A stretch of DNA of 64,000 nucleotides, taken from positions 806,001-870,000 of the forward strand of contig JAMYGW020000010.1 of assembly GCA_025617375.2 (NCBI GenBank), given 5' to 3'. Shown piece by piece: positions 1-11,631 of the stretch. This DNA comes from Acarospora socialis. Taxonomy: Eukaryota > Ascomycota > Lecanoromycetes > Acarosporales > Acarosporaceae. The notes under the pieces are model-generated. The model saw only the letters and a program-made list of their open reading frames with translations. It did no database searches and was not told the DNA's origin. Numbering within the stretch: the first letter of the stretch is position 1; every line of letters begins with the position of its first letter. Position numbers and translations under genes: made by a program.

Positions 1-2
1 TA

Positions 3-713
3 ATCAGCGGGAAATATCCCTCGTGGATGGAATACCTGCTCGAACTCATGCGGGCACGGGGCTACTCCATGCTCTACCCTCACTTCGACTCCGACGAGGC
101 GATCGTAACCATACACAACGAGCTCTACCAACCTCCTGAAGAATTCGCCTCTCGCTCATCATCATCATTCTCCTCCTCAAACACAACAACTACCACCTCC
201 GAACTTCCCACCGACGATAATGACATCTTCGCAGCCGACCCCTCTACCTCCGTTCCCAAACTACTTAGCAATAACCCCGAACCCCCCCTCCTAACAACCT
301 CCCTCCTCTCCCTCCTCCCCACAGAAGGCGACCTCCCCGAACTAACATCCATCCCCCTCCTCTCGCACGCCGGCGACACCATCACCTCCGCCGACGCAAC
401 TACCCTTGCCACCTTCTTCACCGGCAGCTTCAGGAGCGAGATCGGTGGCTGTTCAGGCGGAGTGACGAAAGCCAGACGGCCCCTGAGCGCAAGCGATCTG
501 TTCTGTCTTGATGACGACGACGATGAGGAGGTGGATGAGGTCGCTGTGGACGAAGTAGTGACCGATCAGCGATCGGATAGAGGGGACTTGGGGTTGCTGA
601 CGAGGGCGACGACGACGACGACGACAGGGACGAGCTCGGTCTCGGTACTGGGCGAAGGGGCGACGGGTACCCCGCTTGATATTGGCCAGGCTGCGGCGTC
701 TACTGAGTTATAA
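3..713 (+). CDS. 3' end of an unrecognised protein gene (5' truncated by window edge)
   Basis: The frame is already open at the first bases and runs to TAA at 711-713, so this is the C-terminal part of a longer protein; the ATG at 27 is only an internal methionine. The first 45 or so residues look ordered and conserved in style (an LLELMRARGYSMLYPHF stretch followed by HNELYQPPEEF). The remaining 180 residues are low-complexity: Ser/Thr runs, an acidic DDDDDEE run near 510-540 and a poly-Thr run from an ACG repeat near 605-630. I do not recognise the family. The ordered part could be the end of an enzyme domain, with a disordered regulatory tail behind it. No function is assigned. Confidence 0.6.
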   Translation: MSGKYPSWMEYLLELMRARGYSMLYPHFDSDEAIVTIHNELYQPPEEFASRSSSSFSSSNTTTTTSELPTDDNDIFAADPSTSVPKLLSNNPEPPLLTTSLLSLLPTEGDLPELTSIPLLSHAGDTITSADATTLATFFTGSFRSEIGGCSGGVTKARRPLSASDLFCLDDDDDEEVDEVAVDEVVTDQRSDRGDLGLLTRATTTTTTGTSSVSVLGEGATGTPLDIGQAAASTEL

Positions 714-1173
714 TGCGGTAAAGGAAAGCCTCTCGCGTCTTCGTCCATTGTTTGTGGGTTCGGTTTTCGTGATTGTATTTGTACCATGACTCGTATGATG
801 CCTAGCGATCAATTAATAATTGTAATTTTCCAGTCCAAATGGGATACGATGACGAGCCACTGAGCCGATTAGCATCCAGAATAATATTTATTTCCAGTAT
901 ATGATCTTGCGGAATCAGTCATCAAAAGGTCATAGAGGACTGTGCTCGGTGCGGTGGTGGTGGTTAGAGTACATGTACATCGGACAAAAATGGACCAAAA
1001 AGGACGAAAATGGCAGTGATTATTACACACAGCACTCGATGTCGTATCTGACTCTATCTATATACACATCAAGCCCCACAAAGAGAAGAGCAGAGCACGC
1101 CTCTACGATAACTGTCCCCGCGCACGATCCCAGACTCAACAAGAAACGATTGGCCGTACCAAACAGGCTCGTA
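714..1173. other. Intergenic, convergent 3' ends
   Basis: This gap separates the 3' end of the first gene from the 3' end of RPN1 on the other strand. It should hold both 3' UTRs and poly(A) sites. I see no coding frame of note and no repeat. Confidence 0.6.
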
Positions 1174-4100
1174 TTAGGTTGAGGCACCCTCCCAGGCAGG
1201 ATTCTGTGATAAACACGTCAGTCAAGCCACCCTCTTGTGAAAATAGGAAGACGGAGGAGTGATGTCGTAGAAACATACCTTTTTCAAAATGACCAGACCC
1301 TCAAGCGTGCTGCTCAAACTAATATACTGTTCGTCTTCCAACTCCGCGCGCTCGCCGTACGCCAGCAAGACGGGCGTGCTCTGGGTCTGCCAGCCGGTGA
1401 TGGTCTTAGGTCTCCCCGCCTGGCCGACGACGTCGACGGCCTGACCGACGCGAACGTTGACGGTCAGGGGCTTCAGGTCCTCGTCGAGGGTGACGAGGAA
1501 GCGCGGATGCATGGCGGTGACGATGAAGTAGAGGAGGTAGTGGGAGTCGGCGAGGATGAACTGCTTGGCGTCGATCATGGCGACCAAGACGGTCAGGAGG
1601 CCGGCGGCGGCGACGCGCGACAGCACCTGGCGGTCGGTGTGGAAGGGGTTGATGGACATGGTGCCCTTGCCCATGTGCAGGAGGCCCTGCGCGATGCGCA
1701 CCATGAAGAGCGAGTTTTGGTCGCGGTGGTAGTAGCTGGCGAGCTGGCGCAGCAGCTGCGCGAGGCGGGCGTTGTTGGTGCCGGCGCCGAGGAGGCCCAT
1801 TGCGAAGATGGCGTTGATGGCGACGTCGTTGTCGTTGTCGTGACTGTACCGAGATAGGGTGTCGTACACTTTCATTTGCGGGTTGCTGGGGCTGATGAGA
1901 CCCATGGCGAGCGGCACGGCTTTGCGGATGTTTGGCTCGCCGTAGTGCATGAGGTGCCCGAATTGCCGGAGGACCATCTCTTGGCCGACTTCTTCTCCCA
2001 TGGAAATGAGGGCCAGGCCGAGGACAGCGTAGCTTTGCAGGAGCTCGTCGCCCTTCTTTTCATCGCTATCGCCTTCGATATGGTCGTTGCAGATGTGCAA
2101 TAGTTCTTGCAGCTTTAAGACGGTACCGGTGCCAGCCCATGCACAAACCTCAGCTAGTACGGATGTAGGTTTTGCCATAGGGTGCTCGATCGCCTTGAGC
2201 GTCTCTAAGATAACTTCCACCTCTTCTTGTCGACCAAAGTAGAGTAATGCCAGACCCAAGGCCATGAATCGTGTCCACTTATCCTTCAACTGCTTTTGTC
2301 GCTCTTCGTCCATCAGAGTCAAGAATATGGATTCGCTGACTTGATGATTGGACGACCCAACAAAGATTAGTCCAAGGGATAGCGCGGCCATGGCGGACAG
2401 TTGCATGTCTAAAGAGGTATCTTCAACAATAGGCAGAAGATGTTCAAGGAGTTCTTCCCTGTTCGATCCAGCGTACGAGAGTCCAAGACCCATAATGGAA
2501 GCTAATCTCATAGGAACGCTTTTATTGTGCAGATTCTCTGCGTCGCTCAGTAGGGCCATTGCAGGATCAGAGTCGATCCGTACGCCACAGTTGAGAATAC
2601 CTATGGCCAGTAGTGCACCCGCTTTGATTGGTTCTTCCTGTACGTAGGTGTACTTGTCGATCTTATCAAGTCCTGTCTCTACGTCCCACTGCAACAGCAT
2701 ACCCATCGAGGCTGTTGTTGACAACATACCTTCGTCCTTCGTCCTCCATACCCAGCTCGTCTTGTCGCCCTCAACTAGCATCATCTTGTCATTACCGAAG
2801 CCAGCGTTGGTGAATGCATTGACAAAAGCACTTGCAAGGTTGTGTTTTGCAGAATCGACAGTAGTCACACCTGCTACCCGACTGCTCTCCAGATGGCTCT
2901 TGTATATGTCCTCTGGCATTTTTGGGTCTAGTATATTCAACTCCTTAGCTAACGACTTGAAATGATCAGACAGTTTCGTATTGTTCAGACACTCGGCGAG
3001 CTCCTGCTCTTCTTCTTCCGCCTCGGAGGATGGATCGAGCCAGATTTGCTGACGGGCGACAAGGAATGCCATCTGGTCTTTAAGTGCTTTATCAGATGTA
3101 GAGTCTAGGTCTGCCTGTATCATGCCCAGGTCGTTCAATCGGATGGCAAGCACCATGGCTTGCGTGAGTTTGTTGTAACGTTTGTAGATATCATGAGCGG
3201 TGCGAAGGAATTGTTGATCTTCAGGGTACGTGAGGAGGTTGACCATGCTGACCATGTACAAGCAGACTCTTGAGTAGGTGTTCTCGTCGAGGTATTTTGG
3301 GATTTCTTCAATCATCTCGAGCTCACTCAAGATATCGACAGCATCAGCTTCGGCGTTATGACTGAGGAAGTACGGTACGAGAGTCTCGGCAAGATCAATT
3401 AGATCTTGGTAGTCTTTCTCATCCGTTAGCCGCCTTTGGTAGTCCTGCCCGATTTCCAAGGCAAGATGTCGTATGTATTCGTGTCCCCACGATCCAAGAT
3501 CCTCTGAAGGCGCGAGTAAACGATACTTTAGTGTTTCTAACCTTTCCTCGTCACCGTAGGTCATTCCGAGAACAGAAAGTACGTCGGCAAGGGAGTTCTA
3601 TTAAAGCCTTTAGTACGGTAGTCTTTTCACAACCTGTATAAGACCTACCTTGTCTTCACCCGGCGCCCATTCTTCGTATAACTTTGTCAAGTCATCGTAA
3701 TGAGGTCTGAGGAATTTGAGAGGTTTAGGCACAGCGGTCATAGAGGAGGTGGATGTTTTGATGAAATTCTTTATCGCTTCCAGTGCAGGTTTAAATAACG
3801 ATGTGTCCGGCTCCTATCATGCGATATAACATAAGTATGTATGGGACCACATGAGATCTAAAAGACTGATCGAACCTGTAATCGCTCGACCAGCATCTCA
3901 AGCTCGGTTTTGAGCTGCTGATCCTCTTCATTTAGCTCCTCTAGAAAGACATCACTTGTGTCAGCACCCTTGTCTCAGTGAGTCTCTAAAGCTCGACCAA
4001 CTATCCAACCTCAAGCCATGGAGAGAACGCTGGAGTGTCGTCCGCGCACCTTGTTTTGGCTCATCGCCCTTCTTCCCATTCGTTAGAGGCTTGCCATCGG

Positions 4101-4212
4101 CATCTTTCATAACTTCATCTTCTTTGGTATCTCCCTTGAGGTCGTTCGCATCGTCGACCTTTCCTTTCCCCTTCTCGGCGGCCGTGGGCGGCCGCTCGCC
4201 GTCGTTTGCCAT
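1174..4212 (-). CDS. RPN1: 26S proteasome regulatory subunit RPN1
   Basis: RPN1 (human PSMD2/S2) is the large scaffold of the base of the 19S particle; it docks ubiquitin-like shuttle factors and Ubp6. I read five exons: 4212-4050, 3973-3876, 3813-3649, 3597-1279 and 1203-1174, giving 924 residues, near the usual length. The N-terminus is a charged Lys/Asp/Glu region. An NEEDQQLK stretch opens the conserved part, the middle holds the proteasome/cyclosome repeats (for example [26 protein letters not shown] and [20 protein letters not shown]), and the C-terminus has the conserved EGLVILKK. The start is the ATG at 4212; a TTG-led extension just upstream is ignored. The last exon codes only ten codons and is separated by a 75-base intron (1278-1204). 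The gene is divergent from RIO2 with 337 bases between starts. Confidence 0.95.
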
Positions 4213-4549
4213 CGTAGGAGCCTTCAAATGGCTGCGTTTTCAAACAACTGCGACGATGGCGTAAGAGGTCACACCGTGGTACCAACAGCAGATGGCGGAG
4301 TACTGATGCTGAGTTGAAAGGATCTCGAAGATGCGTTTTGTTGCTCTAGAGCTGTCAATAGAGTAATCCGTACAGTATGTAATGCACATTTCGGAGCTCT
4401 CTGGATCTCGCGAGACCCCCCGGTCGTGCTAGCGTGTATCCTGGGAGCCGCAACACCAATTTGTCACCGTCCACTTCAACGTTGCCATTATGATATATCA
4501 ATTGCCGTCAATCTCTTTCACATAAATCTCCTTACCGGCGGTATCAGAG
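4213..4549. promoter_or_regulatory. Divergent promoter region RPN1/RIO2
   Basis: A 337-base gap between two divergent start codons must carry both promoters. It contains a perfect 10-base palindrome TCTCGCGAGA at 4406-4415 and a CCAAT pentamer near 4454. I see no obvious TATA box. Whether the palindrome serves one or both genes cannot be told from the sequence. Confidence 0.6.
4406..4415. promoter_or_regulatory. Palindrome TCTCGCGAGA
   Basis: This is a perfect 10-base inverted repeat with two CpG steps in the middle of the RPN1/RIO2 divergent promoter. The same sequence is a known core promoter element of housekeeping genes in animals. A role in this fungus is inference only. Confidence 0.4.
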
Positions 4550-6017
4550 ATGAAGCTCGACACGCGGGCGTTACGCTACCTCAGCTCCGAGGACTGGAGG
4601 GTTCTTACTGCGGTATGAAGCATCAAACACCTTGGGAGCTTTGAAACTAACAGCTGACAAGGGGCGCTGTAGGTGGAAATGGGCAGCAAAAACCACGAGG
4701 TCGTGCCAACACCCTTGATCGCCCAGATCTCCGGCCTGCGCGGTGGCAGCGGCGTCCACAAATGCATCTCGAATCTGGCGAAAGTGAACCTCATTGCCAA
4801 GGTCAAAAACGCAAAATGTATGCTCTTCAACCGGTCTAGTACGGGCGACGACACTGTTAGACATCCACACTGACATGCCCAACCTACAAGACGACGGCTA
4901 CCGCCTCACCTACGGCGGCCTCGACTACCTGGCCCTACACACGCATCTCAAGCGGCAAGACCTCTACTCCGTCGGCAACCAGATTGGCGTCGGCAAAGAA
5001 TCCGACATCTTCGTTGTCGCCGACGCCACCGGCACTCAGCACGTCCTCAAGATCCACCGCCTGGGCCGCATCTCCTTCCGCACCGTCAAGGCCAACCGCG
5101 ACTACCTGCGCAAGCGGGCCTCGGGCAGCTGGATGTACATGTCGCGCCTGGCCGCGCTGAAGGAGTTCACCTTCATGAAAGCGCTGCGGGATAACGGCTT
5201 CCCGGTCCCGGAGCCGCGCGCCCAGAGCAGACATACGATCATCATGTCCCTCGTCGACGCGTTTCCGCTCCGGCAGATCGCCGAGGTCCCGGATCCGGCG
5301 GCTCTGTACGCCGAGCTCATGGACATGATTCTGCGACTCGCTTCTTTCGGGCTTATTCATGGCGATTTTAACGAGTTCAATATCCTCATCAAGGAAGATC
5401 CGCCGGCCAATGGAACGGCGCCAGACACGGTTCAGCCCACATTGACGCCTATCCTGATTGACTTCCCGCAAATGCTCTCCATCGACCACGCCAATGCCGA
5501 GATGTACTTCGACCGAGATGTGAATTGCATCAAACGGTTCTTCGAGCGTCGCTTCCACTTCACCAGCAACGAACCTGGGCCGTTCTATTCCGACGCGCGG
5601 AAGGGGCTGGGCAGGAAGGGGAGTAAGAGGCTGGATGTCGAGGTCGAGGCTACCGGGTTTTCGAAGAAGATGGCGAAGGAGCTGGAGGCGTATATGAAGG
5701 ATGTTGGGGTTGATGGGGATGGGGGCGGCTTGGTTGAGGGTGATAAGGTGGAGAAAGGGGACGAAGAAGACAACGACGAGGAATACGAAGAGGATGATGA
5801 CGAAGACGACGACGAGGAAGAGAAGACGCAGGAAGACGCAGCAGAAGGAGAGATCGAAGTAGAAGAGGCAAACGGAGAGAGAACTCAGGACGGGCCGCAG
5901 CAACCAGACGTTCGAAAAGCAGCGGACGTCACTGGTAATGTTACCAAGCTTGGTCAGGGCGCTGGGGAACCAGACGTCTCTGCTATGTCACAATTATCTA
6001 CAGACGGTAAGACTTAA
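4550..6017 (+). CDS. RIO2: RIO-type serine/threonine kinase RIO2
   Basis: Rio2 is the atypical kinase/ATPase that binds late pre-40S particles and is needed for final 18S rRNA maturation. Exons are 4550-4612, 4673-4817 and 4891-6017, giving 444 residues. The start MKLDTRALRYLSSEDWRVL is typical of the family's N-terminal winged helix. Next come the YDGYRLTYGGLDYLAL stretch, the phosphate loop GVGKESDIF, the catalytic loop LIHGDFNEFN and the metal-binding IDFPQ, all intact. The C-terminal third is a long acidic tail rich in Asp/Glu. An alternative 3' end exists: a well-formed intron (6007-6073, GTAAGA..CACAG) would replace the last four residues and stop at 6135, giving 461 residues. I cannot decide between the two ends. 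Confidence 0.93.
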
Positions 6018-6655
6018 TCCAACCCAGTTTCGACCATGCCCTACAATCTTGCCGTGTTCTTGAGGTATCACAGTACGTCAGCTGCGGAAGGATTTCGACC
6101 CTAATCAAATCGGGCTCATGGCGAGCACGTCATGAGAATGTACTGAGCACTGAAGCAAGACTGTAGCTATTGCTGAAGGTGCCAATGAACTAAGAGGTTC
6201 GTGCGTTCATACATGATGATAATGTTCATCAGAAACTCTTTTAGAAAGACAAGATGAAAGCGAAAGCGAAGACTCGTACTCCACCATTCTGACAGCTCAT
6301 CATATGTGCGACGGTGTGACGATAGACACATAGAGTAAACTATTCTCGCCACGTGAATGGTCCAGCTCTTGGCACCTTTGATACATTGAGATACACAGCC
6401 ATAACGACACAATGGGAAGACCTCCTCCAGCACACCCTGTAGGTTGATACTTGTCGCAATGTTGTATAGCTGTTGAAACATAGGTATGGAAGATAGACTG
6501 CTTGTGTAAGATTGAGATCTGCTGAGCGCTCGGGTAGTGATATCGCGAAAAAAGAAATCTGCCGTCAGTGAACGACTCCACCATAGCCGCCGTGAAGCAT
6601 GCAAGCCACCAGAGAGTAACGATGTCATGGTGATCCTCATACAGAGCTCATCCGC
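6018..6655. other. Intergenic, convergent 3' ends of RIO2 and the RRM gene
   Basis: This gap holds the 3' UTRs of two converging genes and the possible extra RIO2 exon at 6074-6135. A 157-codon open frame on the minus strand (6167-6640) shows no recognisable protein and has no splice context; I treat it as chance. Confidence 0.55.
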
Positions 6656-8779
6656 TCATACAGAGGAGGTGATTGCGCAGCTCACATCCCCGGGCACCGT
6701 AGCTTGCGCCGTCAAATTGGCGGTCTTGCTGTTACGTTCTGGCGTAGATGGGATATTCTCTGAGGTAGGCTTCTCCTGTGTAATGCGCTTGTTGTTGAAG
6801 GCCACACTTGGGCTCTCGATGACATACGACTCTCTTGGAGTGGGTCGACCAAGCATCGGTACCGCATATGCTGGAATGGCTATGCTTGGGTGCATGCCAC
6901 TACCCAAAAGTGGACTCTGGCTCGCGGTACTGTAGTTCCGAAGTCAGTATGGTGAAAGGAAAGTTTCGAGTTTTAATTCTACAAACCTAGGCGAAAGTGA
7001 AGGCCCAGCCATCCAAACTCCTTGGGCGCCTTGCAGATGGGGCGTAAAGCTCTGAGGGAAGCCATCGGATGTCGGCGAAGGATATTGATAAGGCGAAGTT
7101 CCTCCGAAAACAACAGCGTTGTACTCATGAGCCTTGAACTGGCGACGTTCGGTAGTCAGATTCTTGAGCTTCTTCTGCTCATCGGTATCAGCATAGCGAA
7201 TTTGTAATTTGTTGCCGTCCTCGCCGATCGGTTGTCCATGATATTTCGCAATGACCTCTTCGCAGATCTCATGAGTCTCCATGCTATCCGTTCACAATCC
7301 AGTCAGTGACGGGAGTGACAACATGATATACGTCCGACGTACCGCGCAAATCCAACACCACGGTTGATGCCGTTAGAATCACGAAGAATCTTCGCAGAGA
7401 CGACTTTGTAACCTTCGAAGATATCCTTAAGATGCTGAAGAAGAAGTAAGTATCTCCATCGATGAGGTAAGAAAGGACTTGTACTGACTACTTCGTTGAA
7501 ATTCCTCGGGAGATTCGACACGTATAGATTCGTATTGCCGGGATCAGCTAGAGTCTTGAGCCGCGAGTTGTGAGATTCCTAACAAGCAAAGTCAGTAGAT
7601 CTACTTGTAAGCGGCGAAGGCTCGGCCTACCCTAGCAAAGCTGACTTCATATCCCAGATGGAAAAAGCCACGGATACAGTTCTCGCACTGGACGTAATTA
7701 TGGAAGTTGACAAATCCGAACCTGAAAAGGATTATGATTGTTAGTGGTGGTGGAGTAATGAGATAGGCCACTTCTTACCCTTTGCAAAGACCCGTCTCGA
7801 GGTCAAGAATAGCTTTACAGCTGATGATCTCACCAAAGCGTGCAGCATAGGAATGCAGCATGTCATCCGTGGTGTCTGGTAGAAGGCCACGGATGTAAAC
7901 GTTAGTGATACCGAACTCATTCTTGAGAGCCTTGTCGAGGGTGCGCTGGCTGTTCGAAGACCAAGGGGCAGGAACGGCACGCGGAATGGCGGGCTCTTGC
8001 TGAGTTAGAGCATCTAGATCAAGATACGTGTACTGGCCGTCAGACCCTTTGCCTAGTTGTAAAGGAAGATATTGTTGAGACACGGCCTGTGTGGACGGAG
8101 TGCCGTAGGTGAAGCCACCGCTGAGAGAACGATCCGGAATAGCAATGCCAGGCTGAAAGTCAGCATAGCTAACAGCACCTAAGTACGGGGTTCTGGGGAC
8201 GTTCTCTTCGTTGGACGATAAAGAAGTACGACGAGGTTCTGTAAGCTCCGGGACTTCTTTGACACCTGGATGTAAGGCCCAAGTCCCCGACTGAGGCAAT
8301 GCTGGGAGCATAGGCTGCCCTGGGACATAGCTTTGCAAGGTGATCTGTGGGAGATACTGCGGAGCTGCTTTGAAGGACGCCGGTGCCTGGTGGAAGGGCG
8401 GTTGAGGGGACTGCATTCCAGGGACCATAATACGGCCATCAGGAAGTAGTAGAGATTGAGCGCCGACAAGGTGCGGGACTCCAAGGTGAGGGCTTGACAT
8501 AGCAGGACTGGTGGCCCTCCCAGGATTGACTGATTGTAAGCCATTCAAGTTAACTCCACCAAATGCATGGGCAAGGTTTGCCATATGGACGTTGCCACCG
8601 TCGTGCTGAGGGGTTTGAGGCGCGTGCTGGAAATTGTAGGGCTGAGCTCTGTACTGGACATGACCCGGAGGAGCAGCCTGTGCGTGCATGGAGCTGTTCG
8701 AAGAGTTCCCTATGGTGGGAACAGCATACGGGCTGCCCTGAATATGGCTGTAGCCGGGCATAGCTGCGTACTGCGACAT
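6656..8779 (-). CDS. Two-RRM RNA-binding protein, RBMS/MSSP type
   Basis: Six coding exons (8779-7779, 7721-7631, 7578-7492, 7434-7343, 7283-6987, 6929-6656) give 613 residues. The first 280 or so residues are Gln/Pro/Ala/Ser-rich and probably disordered. RRM1 begins at NVYIRGLLPDTTDDML and includes the RNP1-like CKGFGFVNF; RRM2 begins at TNLYVSNLPRNFNE and includes GVGFARMET. The motif pair, the short linker and the ILRDSNGINRGVGFAR stretch match the RBMS/MSSP family of single-strand nucleic acid-binding proteins. The C-terminal 140 residues are low-complexity. The RNA target is unknown. The ATG sits immediately after a 3' splice site: two good introns (9141-9083 and 9026-8780) lie upstream, so the 5' UTR is spliced. 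The frame upstream of 8779 is open but has no ATG, so I start at 8779. Confidence 0.88.
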
Positions 8780-9480
8780 CTAGGATATAAACGTTAGTGA
8801 TGCGGTCACAGTACGGTTGCGCGACGTGAGATGGTCAAGGTGGGAGGCCATGCAAAGGACAACCAGAGATGGTGAGTTATCGAGAGATTAGGATTGGACA
8901 TCAGCTCAAGTCGTAGAGCTACAACTTAGCAATGTGAGTGAGCAGCGTGTGGAAGTGCACGAGACTAGACGCCATGTTGGCGAAGGATAATTGTGTAAGG
9001 CCAGATTCTTCTCAAGATTTACTTACAGATGCTGTCTTCGACTTGGCTGAAACTTGGTGTAAGATTTTCGCGCTGGGAAGGTCTGTTCTAAGTCGTGTTA
9101 GCTCAAGTTAAGGCAGTCAATGGAACAAACGAGGTACTCACCAAAGGATCGACACCTGTTATAGTAGCGCAGAAGATTCCTTAGGAATTGACGTGCAGAG
9201 ACTCTGTTAGACCGAACGGTCAAGTGCTCGAAGTAGGTTGTGAGGATGTGGATTGACTGGTGAGGTTTGCAAGTTGGCAAATGTTTATACTGTCCGTTCC
9301 AGAACCCACAAAAGCTGCAGAAAAGGAATGATGTAGAGCCAGTTGTCTGCGAGTAGCAAAGAATTGGTGCGAATGTGTTATGAAGAGTTTAGAAATTGTT
9401 GAGAATGAGAGAGATTTATAGTGGTGGCTGGGGTTGGAAGCATGTGAGCGAATGGAAATTCGGCTGTACGTTAGGGTAAG
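8780..9480 (-). other. Spliced 5' leader and promoter of the RRM gene
   Basis: Two introns can be read on the minus strand: 9141-9083 (GTGAGT..GCTAACAC..CAG) and 9026-8780 (GTAAGT..CACTAACG..TAG). They leave untranslated exons 9082-9027 and one ending at 9142. The transcript should therefore start upstream of about 9280. I see no protein here. Confidence 0.6.
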
Positions 9481-11631
9481 AGACGTTCATCAATGTGGAA
9501 AGCTCGAGCACCCAGAAGACGTCACCTTTGCTAAGTACCTATAGTACAGAGCAAGCAGGTATGGACAATTAAGAGCACTCGCAATTGCTATCAGCAGATT
9601 TTATGTCCTTTGGTTTGCCAGTTAGGTAGTCATGTGGTAAATGTATACGACTGGGGAAGGTTTCTTTAACACTTTCAGGTCGGCAAACACTGAGAGATTC
9701 TGAGAGACTACCAGATATAGGAGCTCGACGATCATCCTAGCTTCCAAACACTCGATCTTCATTGCCAGATATGACGTGGATTATTATCTCAAAGCTCCAT
9801 AATTAGGTGCTCATATCAATACGAATCGAGTATCCACGGACCACAATGTTAGACTCAGCTTCCGGAAATCAATGCAGGAAACTAAGAAGTCGAAACTCGT
9901 CAGTCACAGGCAGCTACTCCTCTGGAACCTGTACAGCTTGACACAGAGCGGGTAGGCCTTGACTCACTTTAGGTAGCACCTCCCATCTGTAACCAACGCT
10001 CGATTACCTGGCTGACTTTGATGGTTCCCACATCTTGGTACTTGCTCGACAACAGGTTCGCCTTTCGTTCCTTCGTTCCATTCAGCAGTCACAAGTTTGA
10101 CTCTGTTACGGCCACCAAAGCTTCACTTTGCACTAGTAACAGAAATCAACACTCGCTGCTTCCTGAAGACGTCATTCATAGCCGCAAAGGATGGGTCGCA
10201 AGCCTCCCGACTTGACATCGGCCGGAGAGAGCCATGCAATTCCCTGACGCTGAATGCCTACCGATCGAGGAATGAACCAACGAGAGCTTCATCGACATAG
10301 CATGTTACAATCACAGGGAGGCCGAGATAGCAGAGCGTGTTTGGACGAAGGCTCTTAAGTCAATTGGAAAATGTCGGCGCTCGCAGAATACATGACCTGT
10401 CGACGAGGTCATTCTGAAACGGTAGGAGAGGATGAGACCTGTCAAGCAGTGGCTAGACACTCCTGAGCAGGGCGACCTCATCACCCGATCCACCAATACT
10501 GTCCTGTCTATTTCAGATCGGAGACCATAGAGGTCCCAAGGATAGACGTTTCCTCATGATATCCTCCATTCAGACAGGCCCTACTTACACCTTCAGCAGG
10601 TACATCATGCGAGATGAATCTGGAGAAACTGATGCATTGGAGGAAAGACGTTGGGAGCAACCAATTGGCGAACTATCCGATAACCGAGTAGCCGCCGGGA
10701 GCTAAAGTGACGCTGAACCTTCGGGGTCGCCTGCAGAACTTATACCAAAGCACAAGATGGAGCATGAGACCCGGTCACAATGAGCTACCATGGACCCAAA
10801 ACTAGAGAGTTCTTGAGAAATGCAATCCGCCTTTACGGTCAAATGGGACAATCAATAATGCAGAGAGCGTCCACCGGCGCGCTTCCCTATTCCCCAAACG
10901 CGATTACCTCGACAAACAACTTCTGACTAACAGCCACTATCGAGGATTCCGCTACGTAGGAGTCGAAGCATTTATATCACGGCCAAACCGCTCGACTTCC
11001 AGCGTTCGGGTAGTTGCAGGTATGATTCAGATCTCGGATCTTACTACCGACGATGAGGACACATTATGAACTGTTGTACCCATGAAGACTTTGCTGGGAC
11101 GATACAAGCCTCCGCAGAAGGAGATTCTAAACGTTCACGTCGAGGGACTAGACGACTGGGTGTTCCTTCCAGGCCCACAGTGCAGTGCCCAGGGACATTC
11201 GGCCCTGCTGCGGAAGCCCTAGTGCAACCGGACGAGCTTCAAATGTTGTTCTCAACGTCACACTGGGGAGCATGTACAGGAACAAGTCTCGTAGAACTAG
11301 GAGTTATGTTCTCAATGGAGCGGAGTCCGAATATATCTACTAAATACCATTGTGCAGACGACCCTCTCATCCCACCATATCATCGTACCTATGTAAAGAG
11401 AGGCAAAGCACACACAATCTATAAGCGGATGCAACTCCCCTCTCCGAACCCAACCCACCAATAGCAGAAGACAAAAGCAAGACTCACTGTCAGGCTAACT
11501 ATTAATCCGCAGCTATGCACTGTTTCGAACCTCGTCCAAGATTTTGACAAGCCTCGCGCACAAACCACACCCCATCTATATAACCCCTACCCCACTCGTC
11601 ACCCCAACCCCGTAGCCCAGACAGCCACAGA
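9481..11631. other. 2.1 kb region without a recognisable gene
   Basis: No recognisable protein, tRNA or repeat was found. Base composition is even. The longest open frame (11066-11464, +, 132 codons) has no family features. Inside it, in another frame, a 46-codon ORF at 11082-11222 has more protein-like composition (ends LLRKP) but stands alone. A lost gene, a noncoding transcript or plain spacer are all possible. Confidence 0.5.

Noticed and set aside
4935-5903. 322-codon open frame antisense to RIO2
   Set aside because: It mirrors the GC3-rich RIO2 codons and the acidic GAN repeat tail; no independent protein features.
9027-9280. 65-codon in-frame N-terminal extension of the RRM protein through two introns
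   Set aside because: The frame is open but contains no ATG; it begins after a TAA and only a TTG could start it.
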